A stretch of 64,000 bases of DNA, taken from the NCBI GenBank assembly GCA_900472485.1, contig UCII01000031.1:193-64192 (forward strand), written 5' to 3'. Below are positions 17,031 through 26,375 of the stretch, in pieces (the stretch's first letter is position 1; each line of letters begins with the position of its first letter). A program made the translations under genes and the position numbers. The notes under the pieces are model-generated. The model made no database searches. It saw only the letters and a program-made list of their open reading frames with translations, and was not told the origin of the DNA. The stretch comes from Hyphomicrobiales bacterium. GTDB lineage: Bacteria; Pseudomonadota; Alphaproteobacteria; Rhizobiales; Rhizobiaceae.

Positions 17031-17869
17031 GTGGGACAATGAAACCCATCGGGCAGATAGCTGGCAACGCGCTCATCGATCTTTTCGGGCGCGAAAAGGC
17101 GATCATAGGCGTCGTTCACCTGGCGCCCCTTCCCGGTGCGCCGCGCTACTCCGGCGAGGAGATCGAGACCGTCTACCAGCGTGGGCTTGACGATGCTCGC
17201 GCCTATCTTGCAGGCGGCTGCGATGCCGTGATCATCGAAAATCACGGCGATATTCCCTTTTCCAAGCCCGATGATATCGGCCCTGAAACCTCGGCCTATA
17301 TGGCCGTCATCTCCGATCGCATCCGCCGCGAACTCGGCGGTCCGATCGGCATCAATGTTCTTGCGAACGCCGCCATTCCGGCGCTTGCAATCGCCAGTGC
17401 GGCAGGTGCGGGCTTCGTGCGCGTCAATCAATGGGCAAATGCCTATGTTGCCAATGAAGGCTTCATCGAGGGCGAAGCGGCGCGCGCAATGCGTTATCGC
17501 GCTCGGCTCAATGCCCATGGCATCCGCATCTTCGCCGATGCCCATGTCAAACATGGAGCGCATGCCATCGTTGCGGACCGACCGGTCGAAGAACAGGTCA
17601 AGGATCTCGTCTTCTTCGACGCGGATGCCATTATCGCCACCGGCCAAAGGACGGGCCATGCAGCCGATCTCGACTACATCAGAATGATCAAGCAGGCGGC
17701 GGGCCTGCCGACCCTCGTCGGCAGCGGCGTGACGCCGGAAAATGGTAACGACATTCTGTCGGTAGCCGATGGTGTGATCATTGCAAGCTCACTGAAGTAT
17801 GATGGGGTCTGGTGGAACGCAGTCGATCCGCAACGGGTAAAAGACTTCGTGACGGGCATCCACCGATGA
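17027..17869 (+). CDS. BtpA/SgcQ family TIM-barrel protein
   Basis: The 280-residue protein matches the BtpA family: AIIGVVHLAPLPGAPRYSG, GCDAVIIENHGDIPF, GINVLANAAIPALAIASAAG, FVRVNQWANAYVANEGFIEG and LPTLVGSGVTPENG. BtpA was named for photosystem I biogenesis in cyanobacteria and SgcQ lies in a cryptic E. coli sugar operon; the biochemical role in heterotrophs is unclear. Placement right after a sugar kinase suggests an enzyme acting on a phosphorylated sugar, which is inference. Confidence 0.88.
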   Translation: MSGTMKPIGQIAGNALIDLFGREKAIIGVVHLAPLPGAPRYSGEEIETVYQRGLDDARAYLAGGCDAVIIENHGDIPFSKPDDIGPETSAYMAVISDRIRRELGGPIGINVLANAAIPALAIASAAGAGFVRVNQWANAYVANEGFIEGEAARAMRYRARLNAHGIRIFADAHVKHGAHAIVADRPVEEQVKDLVFFDADAIIATGQRTGHAADLDYIRMIKQAAGLPTLVGSGVTPENGNDILSVADGVIIASSLKYDGVWWNAVDPQRVKDFVTGIHR

Positions 17870-19128
17870 CGTCATACCCAAAAATCAATGCGCAGCGTCT
17901 GCTGCAGCGCATTGCCGATTTTGCAACGATAGGAGCAACGCCAGCGGGTGGGGTGAACCGTCAAGCGTTGAGCATCGAGGATAGGGCGGCCCGGCGCCTG
18001 CTTGCTGACCTGGCCATTGCCCGCGGATTCAGCGTCCACCAGGATGCGATAGCCAACCTTTTCATCCGACGTGAAGGATGCAATCCCTCGGCTGCGCCAG
18101 TCCTGATCGGTAGCCATCTTGACAGTCAGCCCACGGGAGGCAGGTTCGATGGCGCTCTCGGGACGCTGTCTGCCTTCGAGGTACTGGAAGCCCTGGAGGA
18201 TGCAGACGTCGTCACGGAGCGATCCATCGAGGTCGTGTCGTGGACCAATGAGGAAGGTAGCCGCTTCTCCCCCGGCTGCATGGGATCGATGGCCTTTGTC
18301 GATGCGGGCGACATGGCCGGGTGGCAGGATACGCGTGGCAACGACGGAGCAAGGCTTGGCGATGAATTGGCGGCGACATTGAAGGCGCTGCCGGAAGCCA
18401 AGATGCAGCCGGTCGGCCATGCCGTATCTGCCTTCGTTGAGGTGCATATCGAGCAGGGACCCGTGCTCGAGCACGCGGGCATTCCGATCGGCCTCGTCAC
18501 CGGCGTACAGGGAACCAGGTGGCTTGAGGTTTCCTTCAGCGGCGAGGCGGCCCATGCTGGCACGACTCCGCTGGAATTCCGCAAAGATCCCATGGCGGCC
18601 GCTGTGGCGGCGATTGCGCAGCTGCAGCTCGTCGTCATGCCGGCCGACCCGATGGCGCGGCTGACCGTTGGTCGAATGAACGTCGAACCCAGTTCCGTCA
18701 ACGTGATTCCAAGCAGGGTCACATTCACCATCGACATCCGCCATCCGCGGGAAGACGTGCTTTCCTCCATAGAAGCCCAGATCGATGCAGAATGCCGCGC
18801 GTCGGCCAAACGCCATATGGTCAATGTACTCATCAAAAAACGCTTCGACTTGGCGCCTGGAAAATTCGACACAACGATCATCGATGTGATCGACAATGCT
18901 TGCGAAAGGCTTGGCGTTTCCAACATGAAATTGGTTTCAGGCGCTTTTCACGATGCACTTTTCGTCAGCCGCGTTGCACCGACAGCGATGATCTTTGTTC
19001 CGTGCCGAGACGGCGTCAGTCATAACGAGGCCGAATTCGTCACCTCGGAAAATATCGAGACAGGCGCAAAGGTGCTGCTCGAGACCGCCCTTTCTTTGGC
19101 ACGAGGAGCAATGGTCAACGCCCCTTAA
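17866..19128 (+). CDS. M20 family Zn-dependent amidohydrolase (N-carbamoyl amino acid/allantoate type)
   Basis: This 420-residue metallohydrolase has the metal-binding motifs IGSHLDSQPTGGRFDGALG, WTNEEGSRFSPGCMGSMAF, EVHIEQGPVLEHAGIPIG and SGAFHDALFVSRVAPTAMIF. The group cleaves ureido amides such as N-carbamoyl-amino acids, ureidoglycolate or allantoate. The start MTSYPK overlaps the BtpA stop by ATGA; the frame is open upstream. It is the last gene of the operon and suggests that the imported compound carries an amide or ureido nitrogen. Confidence 0.88.
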   Translation: MTSYPKINAQRLLQRIADFATIGATPAGGVNRQALSIEDRAARRLLADLAIARGFSVHQDAIANLFIRREGCNPSAAPVLIGSHLDSQPTGGRFDGALGTLSAFEVLEALEDADVVTERSIEVVSWTNEEGSRFSPGCMGSMAFVDAGDMAGWQDTRGNDGARLGDELAATLKALPEAKMQPVGHAVSAFVEVHIEQGPVLEHAGIPIGLVTGVQGTRWLEVSFSGEAAHAGTTPLEFRKDPMAAAVAAIAQLQLVVMPADPMARLTVGRMNVEPSSVNVIPSRVTFTIDIRHPREDVLSSIEAQIDAECRASAKRHMVNVLIKKRFDLAPGKFDTTIIDVIDNACERLGVSNMKLVSGAFHDALFVSRVAPTAMIFVPCRDGVSHNEAEFVTSENIETGAKVLLETALSLARGAMVNAP

Positions 19129-19188
19129 AGGCCGCCGACGATAGCGAACCGTTAGGTCAAGATGAGCGGGATGGGAAACCAGGGCAGA

Positions 19189-19992
19189 TCAAGCGATGCG
19201 GAACTGTTTGCGCAAGATCTTGTCGAACAGCCCAGCGCTTGCGAACCGCCGCAGCATGCTCACCATACGCGCCGCATTGCCCGCAGTATATCGCCGGCGC
19301 GGGGCGTCATCGTTGGCTGCCTTGAGGATGACTTTGACGATCACTTCCGGCAGGTCGGCCTTGGGCATCACATCCCGCAGCAGTGCCGAGACAGCCTCGC
19401 GCGCTTGATCGTATTCGGGTTTCCGCTGGTCGGGCTCCATGCCGTTCTGATCGAAAACGGTCCGGACATATGCCGGCTCGATGATGGAAACGCGGATATT
19501 GAAGGCGCGAACCTCGTGATCGAGCGATTCCGAGTAGCCCTCGACTGCATGCTTGGCAGCGGAGTAATGTGCCGAATACGGCGCAGGGATAACGCCGAGG
19601 ATGGAGCCTATATTGAGAATTCGGCCGCCGCCCTGGAGCCGCATCACGGGCAGAACGGCGTTCGTCATCCTCATGACGCCGAAAAAATTGACATCGAAAA
19701 GGGCCTGCGACTGCGCGATTGAGGATTCCTCTGCGCCGCCGAACATGCCTACACCGGCATTGTTGACGAGGAGGTCGATCTTGCCCGCCCGCGAGACCAC
19801 GTCGGCGACCAATGCCGAGACGGACGCCTCGTCGGTCACGTCGCACGCCAGCATCGTGACCCCCTTGGGACCGTCATTGGGGATTTTCCGGCTCGTTCCA
19901 AAGACCTTGAAACCGGCGCTGGCAAGTCCTTCGGCGGTGGCATAGCCGATACCGGAGGATGCCCCGGTCACGATCGCAGTTCTTATGGCCAT
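19189..19992 (-). CDS. Short-chain dehydrogenase/reductase
   Basis: The 267-residue classical SDR has the NADP site TGASSGIGYA at residues about 10-19, then LACDVTDEASV, NNAGVG, and the catalytic serine-tyrosine-lysine around GSILGVIPAPYSAHYSAAKH. It is an oxidoreductase of unknown substrate. It is divergent from a TetR gene 108 bp away, and a 41-bp inverted repeat fills the space between, so the TetR protein very likely controls it. Confidence 0.9.
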   Translation of the reverse strand: MAIRTAIVTGASSGIGYATAEGLASAGFKVFGTSRKIPNDGPKGVTMLACDVTDEASVSALVADVVSRAGKIDLLVNNAGVGMFGGAEESSIAQSQALFDVNFFGVMRMTNAVLPVMRLQGGGRILNIGSILGVIPAPYSAHYSAAKHAVEGYSESLDHEVRAFNIRVSIIEPAYVRTVFDQNGMEPDQRKPEYDQAREAVSALLRDVMPKADLPEVIVKVILKAANDDAPRRRYTAGNAARMVSMLRRFASAGLFDKILRKQFRIA

Positions 19993-20038
19993 ACGTTTTC
20001 CTTCCGGTGGGAGTCTCGGACTACACGTCAGAGACCAT

Positions 20039-20079
20039 TTGCATTACGACCATTTATTGATATTATGGACGTAATGCAA
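20039..20079. promoter_or_regulatory. Long inverted repeat, probable TetR-family operator
   Basis: Left arm TTGCATTACGaCCAT (20039-20053) and right arm ATGGaCGTAATGCAA (20065-20079) are complementary at 14 of 15 positions, around an 11-bp AT-rich centre. It lies in the divergent SDR/TetR interval, 21 bp before the TetR start. This is the expected place for an autoregulated TetR operator pair. Confidence 0.6.
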
Positions 20080-20100
20080 TAGGAATTCGGAACAAGCTTC

Positions 20101-20682
20101 ATGCGATATGAAAAAGGCCGGAAAGACACCTCGCGCCGCAGAATCATGGATGTTGCTATCGACCACTTCCGCACGGATGGAATTGCGGGCTCGGGTCTTG
20201 CGGCGATCATGAAAGATGCGGGCCTGACGAACGGGGCCTTCTATCCCCATTTTCCCTCGAAAACCGATCTTGTTCGGGAGACTATTTCGGACGCGCTAGC
20301 CAGGCAGTCCGAATGGCTGCGGGAGGTGCTGGACGAAGGAGGGATCGAACGCCTGATCGACATCTATCTTTCGCCCGAACACCGTGACAATCCTGGACAG
20401 GGCTGCGCCTCGGCGGCGCTGCTGCCGGAGCTCGCGCGGCAGCCGGAAGAGACCCGCAGCATGTATGCCAAACAGTCCCACACCCTTGTGCTGCAGCTTG
20501 CAGATGCACTTCCGACAGATATCGAAGCGAAGGAAGATGTGGCCTGCGCGATCTTTGCGACCCTGATCGGGACGCTCCAATTGGCGCGCGCAGTCGACAA
20601 AGAGACGTCGGATCGCATCCTGCAGAGTGCCAGGAATTCGATACGCGCCTTGGCAAACCTGCACACTCACCGGCTTTCATAG
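20101..20682 (+). CDS. TetR/AcrR family transcriptional regulator
   Basis: The 193-residue protein has the TetR helix-turn-helix at residues about 10-56 (RRRIMDVAIDHFRTDGIAGS, LAAIMKDAGLTNGAFYPHFP) and a divergent ligand-binding C-terminus (GQGCASAALLPELARQPEETR). It resembles repressors of oxidoreductases that sense electrophiles or quinones. It is divergent from the SDR gene and precedes a quinone oxidoreductase on the same strand by 140 bp, so both may be targets. Confidence 0.9.
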   Translation: MRYEKGRKDTSRRRIMDVAIDHFRTDGIAGSGLAAIMKDAGLTNGAFYPHFPSKTDLVRETISDALARQSEWLREVLDEGGIERLIDIYLSPEHRDNPGQGCASAALLPELARQPEETRSMYAKQSHTLVLQLADALPTDIEAKEDVACAIFATLIGTLQLARAVDKETSDRILQSARNSIRALANLHTHRLS

Positions 20683-20822
20683 CCTGAATGAACAGCAGCG
20701 CGCTTGGTGCACGTTCGAGTGACGTTACACGCGGCGCCCTTGCCTCGGCGACACCTAAATCTGTGCAGATCGCACGGAAAAGCAATCCTTGCCAGGCAAG
20801 GAAAATAGATCGGAGATCCCCA

Positions 20823-21824
20823 GTGAAAGCCTATGTCGTCGATAAATACAAGAAGAAGGGCGCGCTACGCCTCGCCGAGTGGCAAGATCCGCAGGTTCAG
20901 AACGCCGACATCCTCGTGCGCGTCCATGCCACATCCGTCAACCCGCTCGATTCCAAGGTCAGGGATGGCGAGTTCAAGATTTTCCTGCCCTACCGTCCAC
21001 CCTTCGTCCTTGGCCACGACGTCGCTGGGACCGTCGTCAAGGTCGGCCCGGCCGTAAGCCGCTTCAAGGTCGGCGACGAGATCTATGCCCGCCCGAGGGA
21101 CCTCCGTGTCGGCACGTTTGCGGAGTTCATCGCCATCCATGAGGACGATGCCGCGCTCAAGCCCCGGACGCGAACGATGGAAGACGCATCGTCCATGCCA
21201 CTCGTCGCGCTGACGGCGTGGCAGGCCCTGGTTGATGTCGCAAAGGTGAAACCGGGCCAGAAGGTCTTCATCCAGGCGGGCTCGGGCGGCGTCGGCACAA
21301 TCGCGATCCAACTTGCCAAGCATCTGGGCGCGACGGTCGCTACGACGTCGAGTGCGAAGAATGCCGCTCTGGTGAAAAGTCTCGGTGCAGACGTTGTGAT
21401 CGACTACAAGACTCAGGACTTCGAGAAGGTTCTCTCGGGCTACGACGTCGTGCTGAACAGCCAGGATTCGAAGACTCTTCTGAAATCCCTGAATGTCCTG
21501 AAGCCGGGCGGCCATCTCGTCTCGATTTCAGGCCCGCCAGACCCGGCGTTTGCTACCACTCTCGGGATGAACGCCCTTCTGAAGCTCGTCGTGCGGATGT
21601 TGAGTCGGAGCGTGCGCAAGAAGGCAAAGAGCCTCGGCGTTCACTATTCCTTCCTATTCATGCGCGCTGACGGTCGGCAATTGGAGCAGATCGCCACGTT
21701 GGTTGATAGCGGCGCGATTCGCCCCGTTGTGGACAAGGTATTTCCCTTCAGCCAGACGCCCGAGGCACTTGCCTATGTCGAAACGGGCCGTTCGAAAGGC
21801 AAGGTCGTGATCAAGGTGCAGTAG
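20823..21824 (+). CDS. NADP-dependent quinone oxidoreductase (zeta-crystallin-like MDR)
   Basis: The 333-residue medium-chain reductase begins with GTG, preceded by CGGAG at a good distance; the open frame upstream has no family similarity. Motifs are MKAYVVDKYKKKGAL, VHATSVNPLDSKVRDG, GHDVAGTVVKVG and the nucleotide site QAGSGGVGTIAIQLAKHLGA. Zinc-ligand cysteines are absent, as in quinone or enone reductases. It probably detoxifies quinones or unsaturated carbonyls under the neighbouring TetR regulator. Confidence 0.88.
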   Translation: MKAYVVDKYKKKGALRLAEWQDPQVQNADILVRVHATSVNPLDSKVRDGEFKIFLPYRPPFVLGHDVAGTVVKVGPAVSRFKVGDEIYARPRDLRVGTFAEFIAIHEDDAALKPRTRTMEDASSMPLVALTAWQALVDVAKVKPGQKVFIQAGSGGVGTIAIQLAKHLGATVATTSSAKNAALVKSLGADVVIDYKTQDFEKVLSGYDVVLNSQDSKTLLKSLNVLKPGGHLVSISGPPDPAFATTLGMNALLKLVVRMLSRSVRKKAKSLGVHYSFLFMRADGRQLEQIATLVDSGAIRPVVDKVFPFSQTPEALAYVETGRSKGKVVIKVQ

Positions 21825-21856
21825 CAGCTTTTCTATTGGAGCAGTGAGACAGTAAT

Positions 21857-21890
21857 CCTGCAGCGCGCACTTCGATCACGCCGCTGCAGG
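21857..21890. terminator. Stem-loop between convergent genes
   Basis: CCTGCAGCG at 21857-21865 and CGCTGCAGG at 21882-21890 form a perfect 9-bp stem with a 16-base loop, between the convergent quinone oxidoreductase and beta-glucosidase genes. There is no long T-run, so it is only a possible bidirectional terminator. Confidence 0.4.
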
Positions 21891-22023
21891 TTTCATGTGA
21901 TGGTCACGCCAACCACATAGCTGGCTCAACCTCGCTCGGGCAGAAAGGACGGCGTATCGGAAGCTGCCCTCACGTTCATGGCATCGGACCATTCAAGCGG
22001 CGGTGGCGAGTAATTTGAGCGCA

Positions 22024-23991
22024 TCAGTATCGCAAATGGTAGCCGATCGGAAAGAGAGGTTTACGGGTGTCGTGCGGCACATCCGATTTCTGCGCGCGTA
22101 TGTCGTCCATCGATGAAGGAAGTTCGAAAGGCAGCTTGCCTTCGGCTTTTTGCCTGCCTTGGATCGCATCGAATAACGCCGCGTCGCTTGCGCCGAAATT
22201 GGCGAGGATGGCGCCGGCCCGGTCGAGGAGACCGGTGAGGATCGCCGGCCGCGCCAGATAGACGGTGACGATGGTCGGGACTTCGTTGGCAGCGCTCTTG
22301 AAGGCCTCGAAATCGGCATTGCCGTCCTTGAAATCGAGATCGCCCTCCTGGTGACGAGAACCGAAGAAATAATTCATGTGCGGCTGCTGATAGGGTGCAT
22401 TCAGTCGCACCACCGCGAAATCGGCTTCATGGGCAGCAGCAACCACCGTAAAGCCCCGGGTAGCCGCTACTTTCGGATCGACGCCGTAAAGGAACACTTT
22501 CTTGCCGCTCTGGACCGGCACAAGCTTGGCTTTATTGTCGAGCAGCACCATTGCCCTGGCCTGCGCGGCGTTCGCCTCTGCCGCAAATGCCGGATTGCCG
22601 ACGATCGAGCGCGCCTTTTCGGGATCGACATAGGGATTCTCGAAGAGGCCTTGTTCGAACTTCTGGATCAATATCCGGGTTGCGGATTGATCGATGCGCT
22701 CTTTGCTGATCTTTCCGTCCTTCACCGCTTCGACGAGAAGGTCCGAGGACGTCACTCCGCCAAACTGATCGACACCGGCATTAACGGCTTTTGCGAACCG
22801 GTCGACGCGGCTCATATCCTCCACGCCCCAAGGCATGCCAAAGGTTTCCTCGTTGAGGGTCGGCTTCACACCTGGCTTTTCTCCATCCAGACACGCCCCC
22901 TTGCAGTCGTTGGTGATGAGCCAATCACTGAGGATGACGCCGTTGAAGCCATATTTTCCGCGCAGGAGGTCGGTCAGAAGCTGCTTGCTGTATCCGGCCC
23001 CGACCGCTTCCAGTGGCTTGCCGTCAAGGATCACGCCGTCCAGGATCGAGTATGTCGGCATCACGCCCCCGACCTTTGCTTTGAAGGCTCCCTCGAAAGG
23101 AATGAGGTGCTCGGCAAAATTGTTGCCGGGAAAGGTCGCGTGGCGGCCATAGGCGTTGTGACTGTCGTACCCATCCTTTGCCGCGCCATAACCGACCCAG
23201 TGCTTGGCGACCGCGATCACGCTGTCTTTGTTGATGCCGTTCTCACCGTTCTGGAACCCGGCGACATAGGCTTCCGCCATGGATTTGGAAAGTTGCGCAT
23301 CCTCCCCGAACGTGCCGTTGATGCGCGGCCAGCGAGGATCGCTGGCAAGATCGACCTGGGGAGACAATGCCTCCTGAATGCCGACGGCGCGATATTCCTG
23401 ACGGGCAATATCGCCAAACCGCCGCATGAGCGCAGCGTCGCCGATCGCCGTGAACCCGAGGGTTTCAGGCCATTTCGAGAAACCCCCAGCCGCAACGCTC
23501 GCACCCAGAACGAACTGAAAGTGATTGCGCGGATCGGTGCTGATCGTCGCCGGAATACCGAGCCGCCCAGCCTCGGCGATCTCTTGGAGCTTGTTGTTTT
23601 CTTCAGCTAGGGCAGCGGGATCGCCGGCCAGCCTTGTGATGAAAGTGACGACCTTGCGCTTCTCGATCATGTCCGTGGCACGGCCAAGATCATATTCGGT
23701 CCCAACCCCCATGCCGGAGCCGGGGCCTACGGATGGCGCCGTGCCATGCATCATGAGCCCGGCCTTTTCCTCCAGCGTCATTTGCTTGACAAGATCGGCG
23801 GCCCGCTCGGCAGCCGGCAGGCGCCAGTCCTCGTAGGCATCGAGTTTGCCATTGCGATTGAGATCCTTGAAGGAAAGCCCGTCAATGGTCAGCGTCCTGG
23901 CGACGCGAGCCGAAAGTGCCGGCTGCTCCTGCGATAAAGCTGTTGAAGCGAGCAGCGATATAGCCGCACATAAGGCAATGACCTGTTTCAT
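22024..23991 (-). CDS. Exported beta-glucosidase-like glycoside hydrolase, GH3
   Basis: This 655-residue protein has a signal peptide (hydrophobic residues about 4-19, cleavage near LSQEQ). A short DLNRNGKLDAYED calcium-loop-like segment lies at residues 43-55. The GH3 barrel follows, with KHWVGYG near residue 263 and the nucleophile aspartate in GVILSDW at residue 356. The second GH3 domain occupies the C-terminal third. It would remove terminal sugars from oligosaccharides or glycosides in the periplasm. It stands alone on the minus strand. Confidence 0.9.
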   Translation of the reverse strand: MKQVIALCAAISLLASTALSQEQPALSARVARTLTIDGLSFKDLNRNGKLDAYEDWRLPAAERAADLVKQMTLEEKAGLMMHGTAPSVGPGSGMGVGTEYDLGRATDMIEKRKVVTFITRLAGDPAALAEENNKLQEIAEAGRLGIPATISTDPRNHFQFVLGASVAAGGFSKWPETLGFTAIGDAALMRRFGDIARQEYRAVGIQEALSPQVDLASDPRWPRINGTFGEDAQLSKSMAEAYVAGFQNGENGINKDSVIAVAKHWVGYGAAKDGYDSHNAYGRHATFPGNNFAEHLIPFEGAFKAKVGGVMPTYSILDGVILDGKPLEAVGAGYSKQLLTDLLRGKYGFNGVILSDWLITNDCKGACLDGEKPGVKPTLNEETFGMPWGVEDMSRVDRFAKAVNAGVDQFGGVTSSDLLVEAVKDGKISKERIDQSATRILIQKFEQGLFENPYVDPEKARSIVGNPAFAAEANAAQARAMVLLDNKAKLVPVQSGKKVFLYGVDPKVAATRGFTVVAAAHEADFAVVRLNAPYQQPHMNYFFGSRHQEGDLDFKDGNADFEAFKSAANEVPTIVTVYLARPAILTGLLDRAGAILANFGASDAALFDAIQGRQKAEGKLPFELPSSMDDIRAQKSDVPHDTRKPLFPIGYHLRY

Positions 23992-24125
23992 GGCATCCCT
24001 TCCGAAAGAATTTCAATCGATCCCGGCAAAGTGAAGGGCGCAGACTTGCGCCGCCTCGTGTGCTTGGCGGACCCTGTCGGCTCGCCGATCCTCATCAATT
24101 CGCAGATACGAATTGTAAGCATAAC

Positions 24126-24974
24126 CTAACCTAATTCATCGACGATCGGGTTGCTGAGAATACCGAGCCCATCGATTTCCACCTCCACGACATCGCCCGG
24201 CTTCATCCACAGCGGCGGCTGCCGCTTGGCGCCAACCCCGCCTGGTGTGCCGCTGACAATAACGTCGCCCGGCTCCAACCGCGTGAAGCTGGAGCAATAT
24301 TCGATCTGCCGGGCGATATCGAAGATCATCTGGCCGAAGGTGGCGTCCTGCACGACTGCCCCATTGAGACGCGTCTGAATGCGAAGATCGGGCAGAGGAC
24401 CGAGCTCGTCCGGCGTCATCATCCACGGCCCGAAGGCGCCGGTGTCGGGAAAGTTCTTGCCTGGCGTGAACTGATGCGTATGACGCTGGAAATCACGCAC
24501 GCTGCCGTCATTGTAGCAGGCATAGCCGGCAACGTATCCCATGGCCTCGTCGCGGGTGATGTAACGGCCTGATTTGCCGATGATGACCGCCAACTCGCCT
24601 TCGAAATCGAGTTCCACCGACACTTTCGGGCGCACGATCGGGGCGAGATGGCCCGTCTGGCTATTGGCATAGCGGGCAAAGATCGTCGGATTTTCCACCT
24701 CCGCACGCCCCGTCTCCTTGCGATGCATTTCGTAGTTCAGGCCGACACAGAGGATCTTGTCGGGATTGGGGATTACCGGCAACCATTCGATTTCACCGAG
24801 CGGCGTGGCGGCAGCGGAGGCGGCTGCTTCGGCAACGCCGGCAAGACCGGCTGCCACAGCCGATTTGAGATCGGCATAGCGCGCTGCGAGAGCCGCGCCG
24901 GCATCGAGGAAGCGATCGTCCTCGACAACGCCCCAGGTCGGACGGCCGGCGATCTTGACGGTGGACAGTCTCAT
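24126..24974 (-). CDS. Fumarylacetoacetate hydrolase family protein
   Basis: The 282-residue FAH-fold protein has VGLNYEMHRKETGR, the metal site DFEGELAVIIGKSGRYI, a catalytic region YNDGSVRDFQ and GDVIVSGTPGGVG near the C-terminus. Family members hydrate or hydrolyse ring-cleavage products in aromatic degradation. It is the last gene of a five-gene minus-strand operon with an MFS importer, FAD hydroxylase, extradiol dioxygenase and amidohydrolase, and would act after ring cleavage. Confidence 0.9.
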   Translation of the reverse strand: MRLSTVKIAGRPTWGVVEDDRFLDAGAALAARYADLKSAVAAGLAGVAEAAASAAATPLGEIEWLPVIPNPDKILCVGLNYEMHRKETGRAEVENPTIFARYANSQTGHLAPIVRPKVSVELDFEGELAVIIGKSGRYITRDEAMGYVAGYACYNDGSVRDFQRHTHQFTPGKNFPDTGAFGPWMMTPDELGPLPDLRIQTRLNGAVVQDATFGQMIFDIARQIEYCSSFTRLEPGDVIVSGTPGGVGAKRQPPLWMKPGDVVEVEIDGLGILSNPIVDELG

Positions 24975-25016
24975 GGTTCTTGCTCCTGTAGGGGTCAGAC
25001 TGGGTGGCGGGCGCTT

Positions 25017-26327
25017 TCACACCCGCTGCATTTGATCGGCGAAGCGCGTTATCCTGCCGAAGCGTTCAATGGTGCGATCCGGAAAGATCAGCGCGAAGGC
25101 GGAAATTGCGCCGATGATGAGGATTGCAGCCGTGAACAACATGGCGTTTGCATAACCGGCCGCGACATGATCGGGTCCGGCGGCCTGTACGATCATGCCG
25201 GTGACGGCGTTGGATGCGAGTGCGGACACCGCATTTGCCGAATAGATCACGACGATCAGCCGGCCGCGCTGGACGGCGGGTGCGACGCTGCCGAGCGTGA
25301 TCGGGCCGTAGATCGTCGTAAGACTCGGAGCGGCAAAGGCGATCGCGATCAGCGCCAGTTGCAGCGGGCCGCTAACATGAACCGAGGCGATCAGCGCCAG
25401 GCCACTGACGAGAAGCGCATAGCCCGAAGCGCTACCGAGGGCGGCGCGCTTGCTCACGCCCTTCTGAAGCATGCGCTGCGCAATCCACGAGCCGACCAGC
25501 AACAGCGGCGACTGGAAGATATAGACGGCCGAAATGATTGAGCCGGTCTCGGTCTGTGAATAGCCGAGACCCTGCTGCAGGAAGGGCGGCAGCCATGTGG
25601 CCGACATGCCGACGATCCAGTAAGACATGGTCGACATGATGATAACGCCGATCACGGTCGGGTCGAGCCAGAGCTTGCGGGCTGGAATCGGGGTCTCCCC
25701 CGCCACGGCACGGGCCTTTTCATTCTCTGCGACCGCATGCGGCCCCTCACCGCCGATGAGTAGCCACGCAATGATCCAGGCAACGCCGATCAGCCCGCAG
25801 AAAAGGAAGCCCGAACGCCAGCCATAATTGACGATCACATAGGTTAGGATCGGTCCACCGGCGAGCAGGCCGACACTGATGCCTTGCAGCACGACGGCGC
25901 TCGGGACGCTCCGCTTTTGCGGGCTGAACCAGTTATGGCAGGCATGCAATGCCGTCGGCAGTCCGGGTCCCTCGCCGAGGCCGAGCAGGATGCGGCAGGC
26001 GACCAGAACGGTGACCGAACTGGTGAAATAGATCGGAATCTGCGCGATCGACCAGATTGCGGCGAGTATGACGAGGATCCATTTGACGGGGACGCGACCG
26101 ATCACGAAAAGGCCGACGAGAACGCCAGAAATGGAGAACAAAAGAAAGAAACTGCTGCCGATCAACCCGAACTGCTGTGGCGAAATACCGAGGTCTTTCA
26201 TGATCGACACCGCGGAAAGGCCGAAGACCAGCTTGTCGAAGAAGTTCAGCGTCTGGAACAGGAAAAGCAGGATAAGGACGGCAAAAGGTTGCCATTTATT
26301 GGTTGTATCGGCGGTTGACTCGGACAT
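25017..26327 (-). CDS. MFS transporter, anion:cation symporter (aromatic acid/hexuronate) type
   Basis: The 436-residue protein has 12 predicted membrane helices, with NFFDKLVFGLSAVSIMKDLG in helix 1 and the family loop GLGEGPGLPTALHACHNWF. It resembles the ACS group that takes up aromatic or dicarboxylic acids by proton symport. The ATG at 26327 follows GGGAGGAAC; the frame is open 11 codons earlier. It is likely the importer for the substrate of the surrounding ring-cleavage operon. Confidence 0.9.
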   Translation of the reverse strand: MSESTADTTNKWQPFAVLILLFLFQTLNFFDKLVFGLSAVSIMKDLGISPQQFGLIGSSFFLLFSISGVLVGLFVIGRVPVKWILVILAAIWSIAQIPIYFTSSVTVLVACRILLGLGEGPGLPTALHACHNWFSPQKRSVPSAVVLQGISVGLLAGGPILTYVIVNYGWRSGFLFCGLIGVAWIIAWLLIGGEGPHAVAENEKARAVAGETPIPARKLWLDPTVIGVIIMSTMSYWIVGMSATWLPPFLQQGLGYSQTETGSIISAVYIFQSPLLLVGSWIAQRMLQKGVSKRAALGSASGYALLVSGLALIASVHVSGPLQLALIAIAFAAPSLTTIYGPITLGSVAPAVQRGRLIVVIYSANAVSALASNAVTGMIVQAAGPDHVAAGYANAMLFTAAILIIGAISAFALIFPDRTIERFGRITRFADQMQRV

Positions 26328-26375
26328 GTGTTCCTCCCAGAACCTCAATGTAAACTGCAATTGCAGACGCGGAAC

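Noticed and set aside
22351..23610. Plus-strand 419-codon open frame
   Set aside because: It is antisense to the GH3 gene, which has clear domain motifs; the opposite frame has none.
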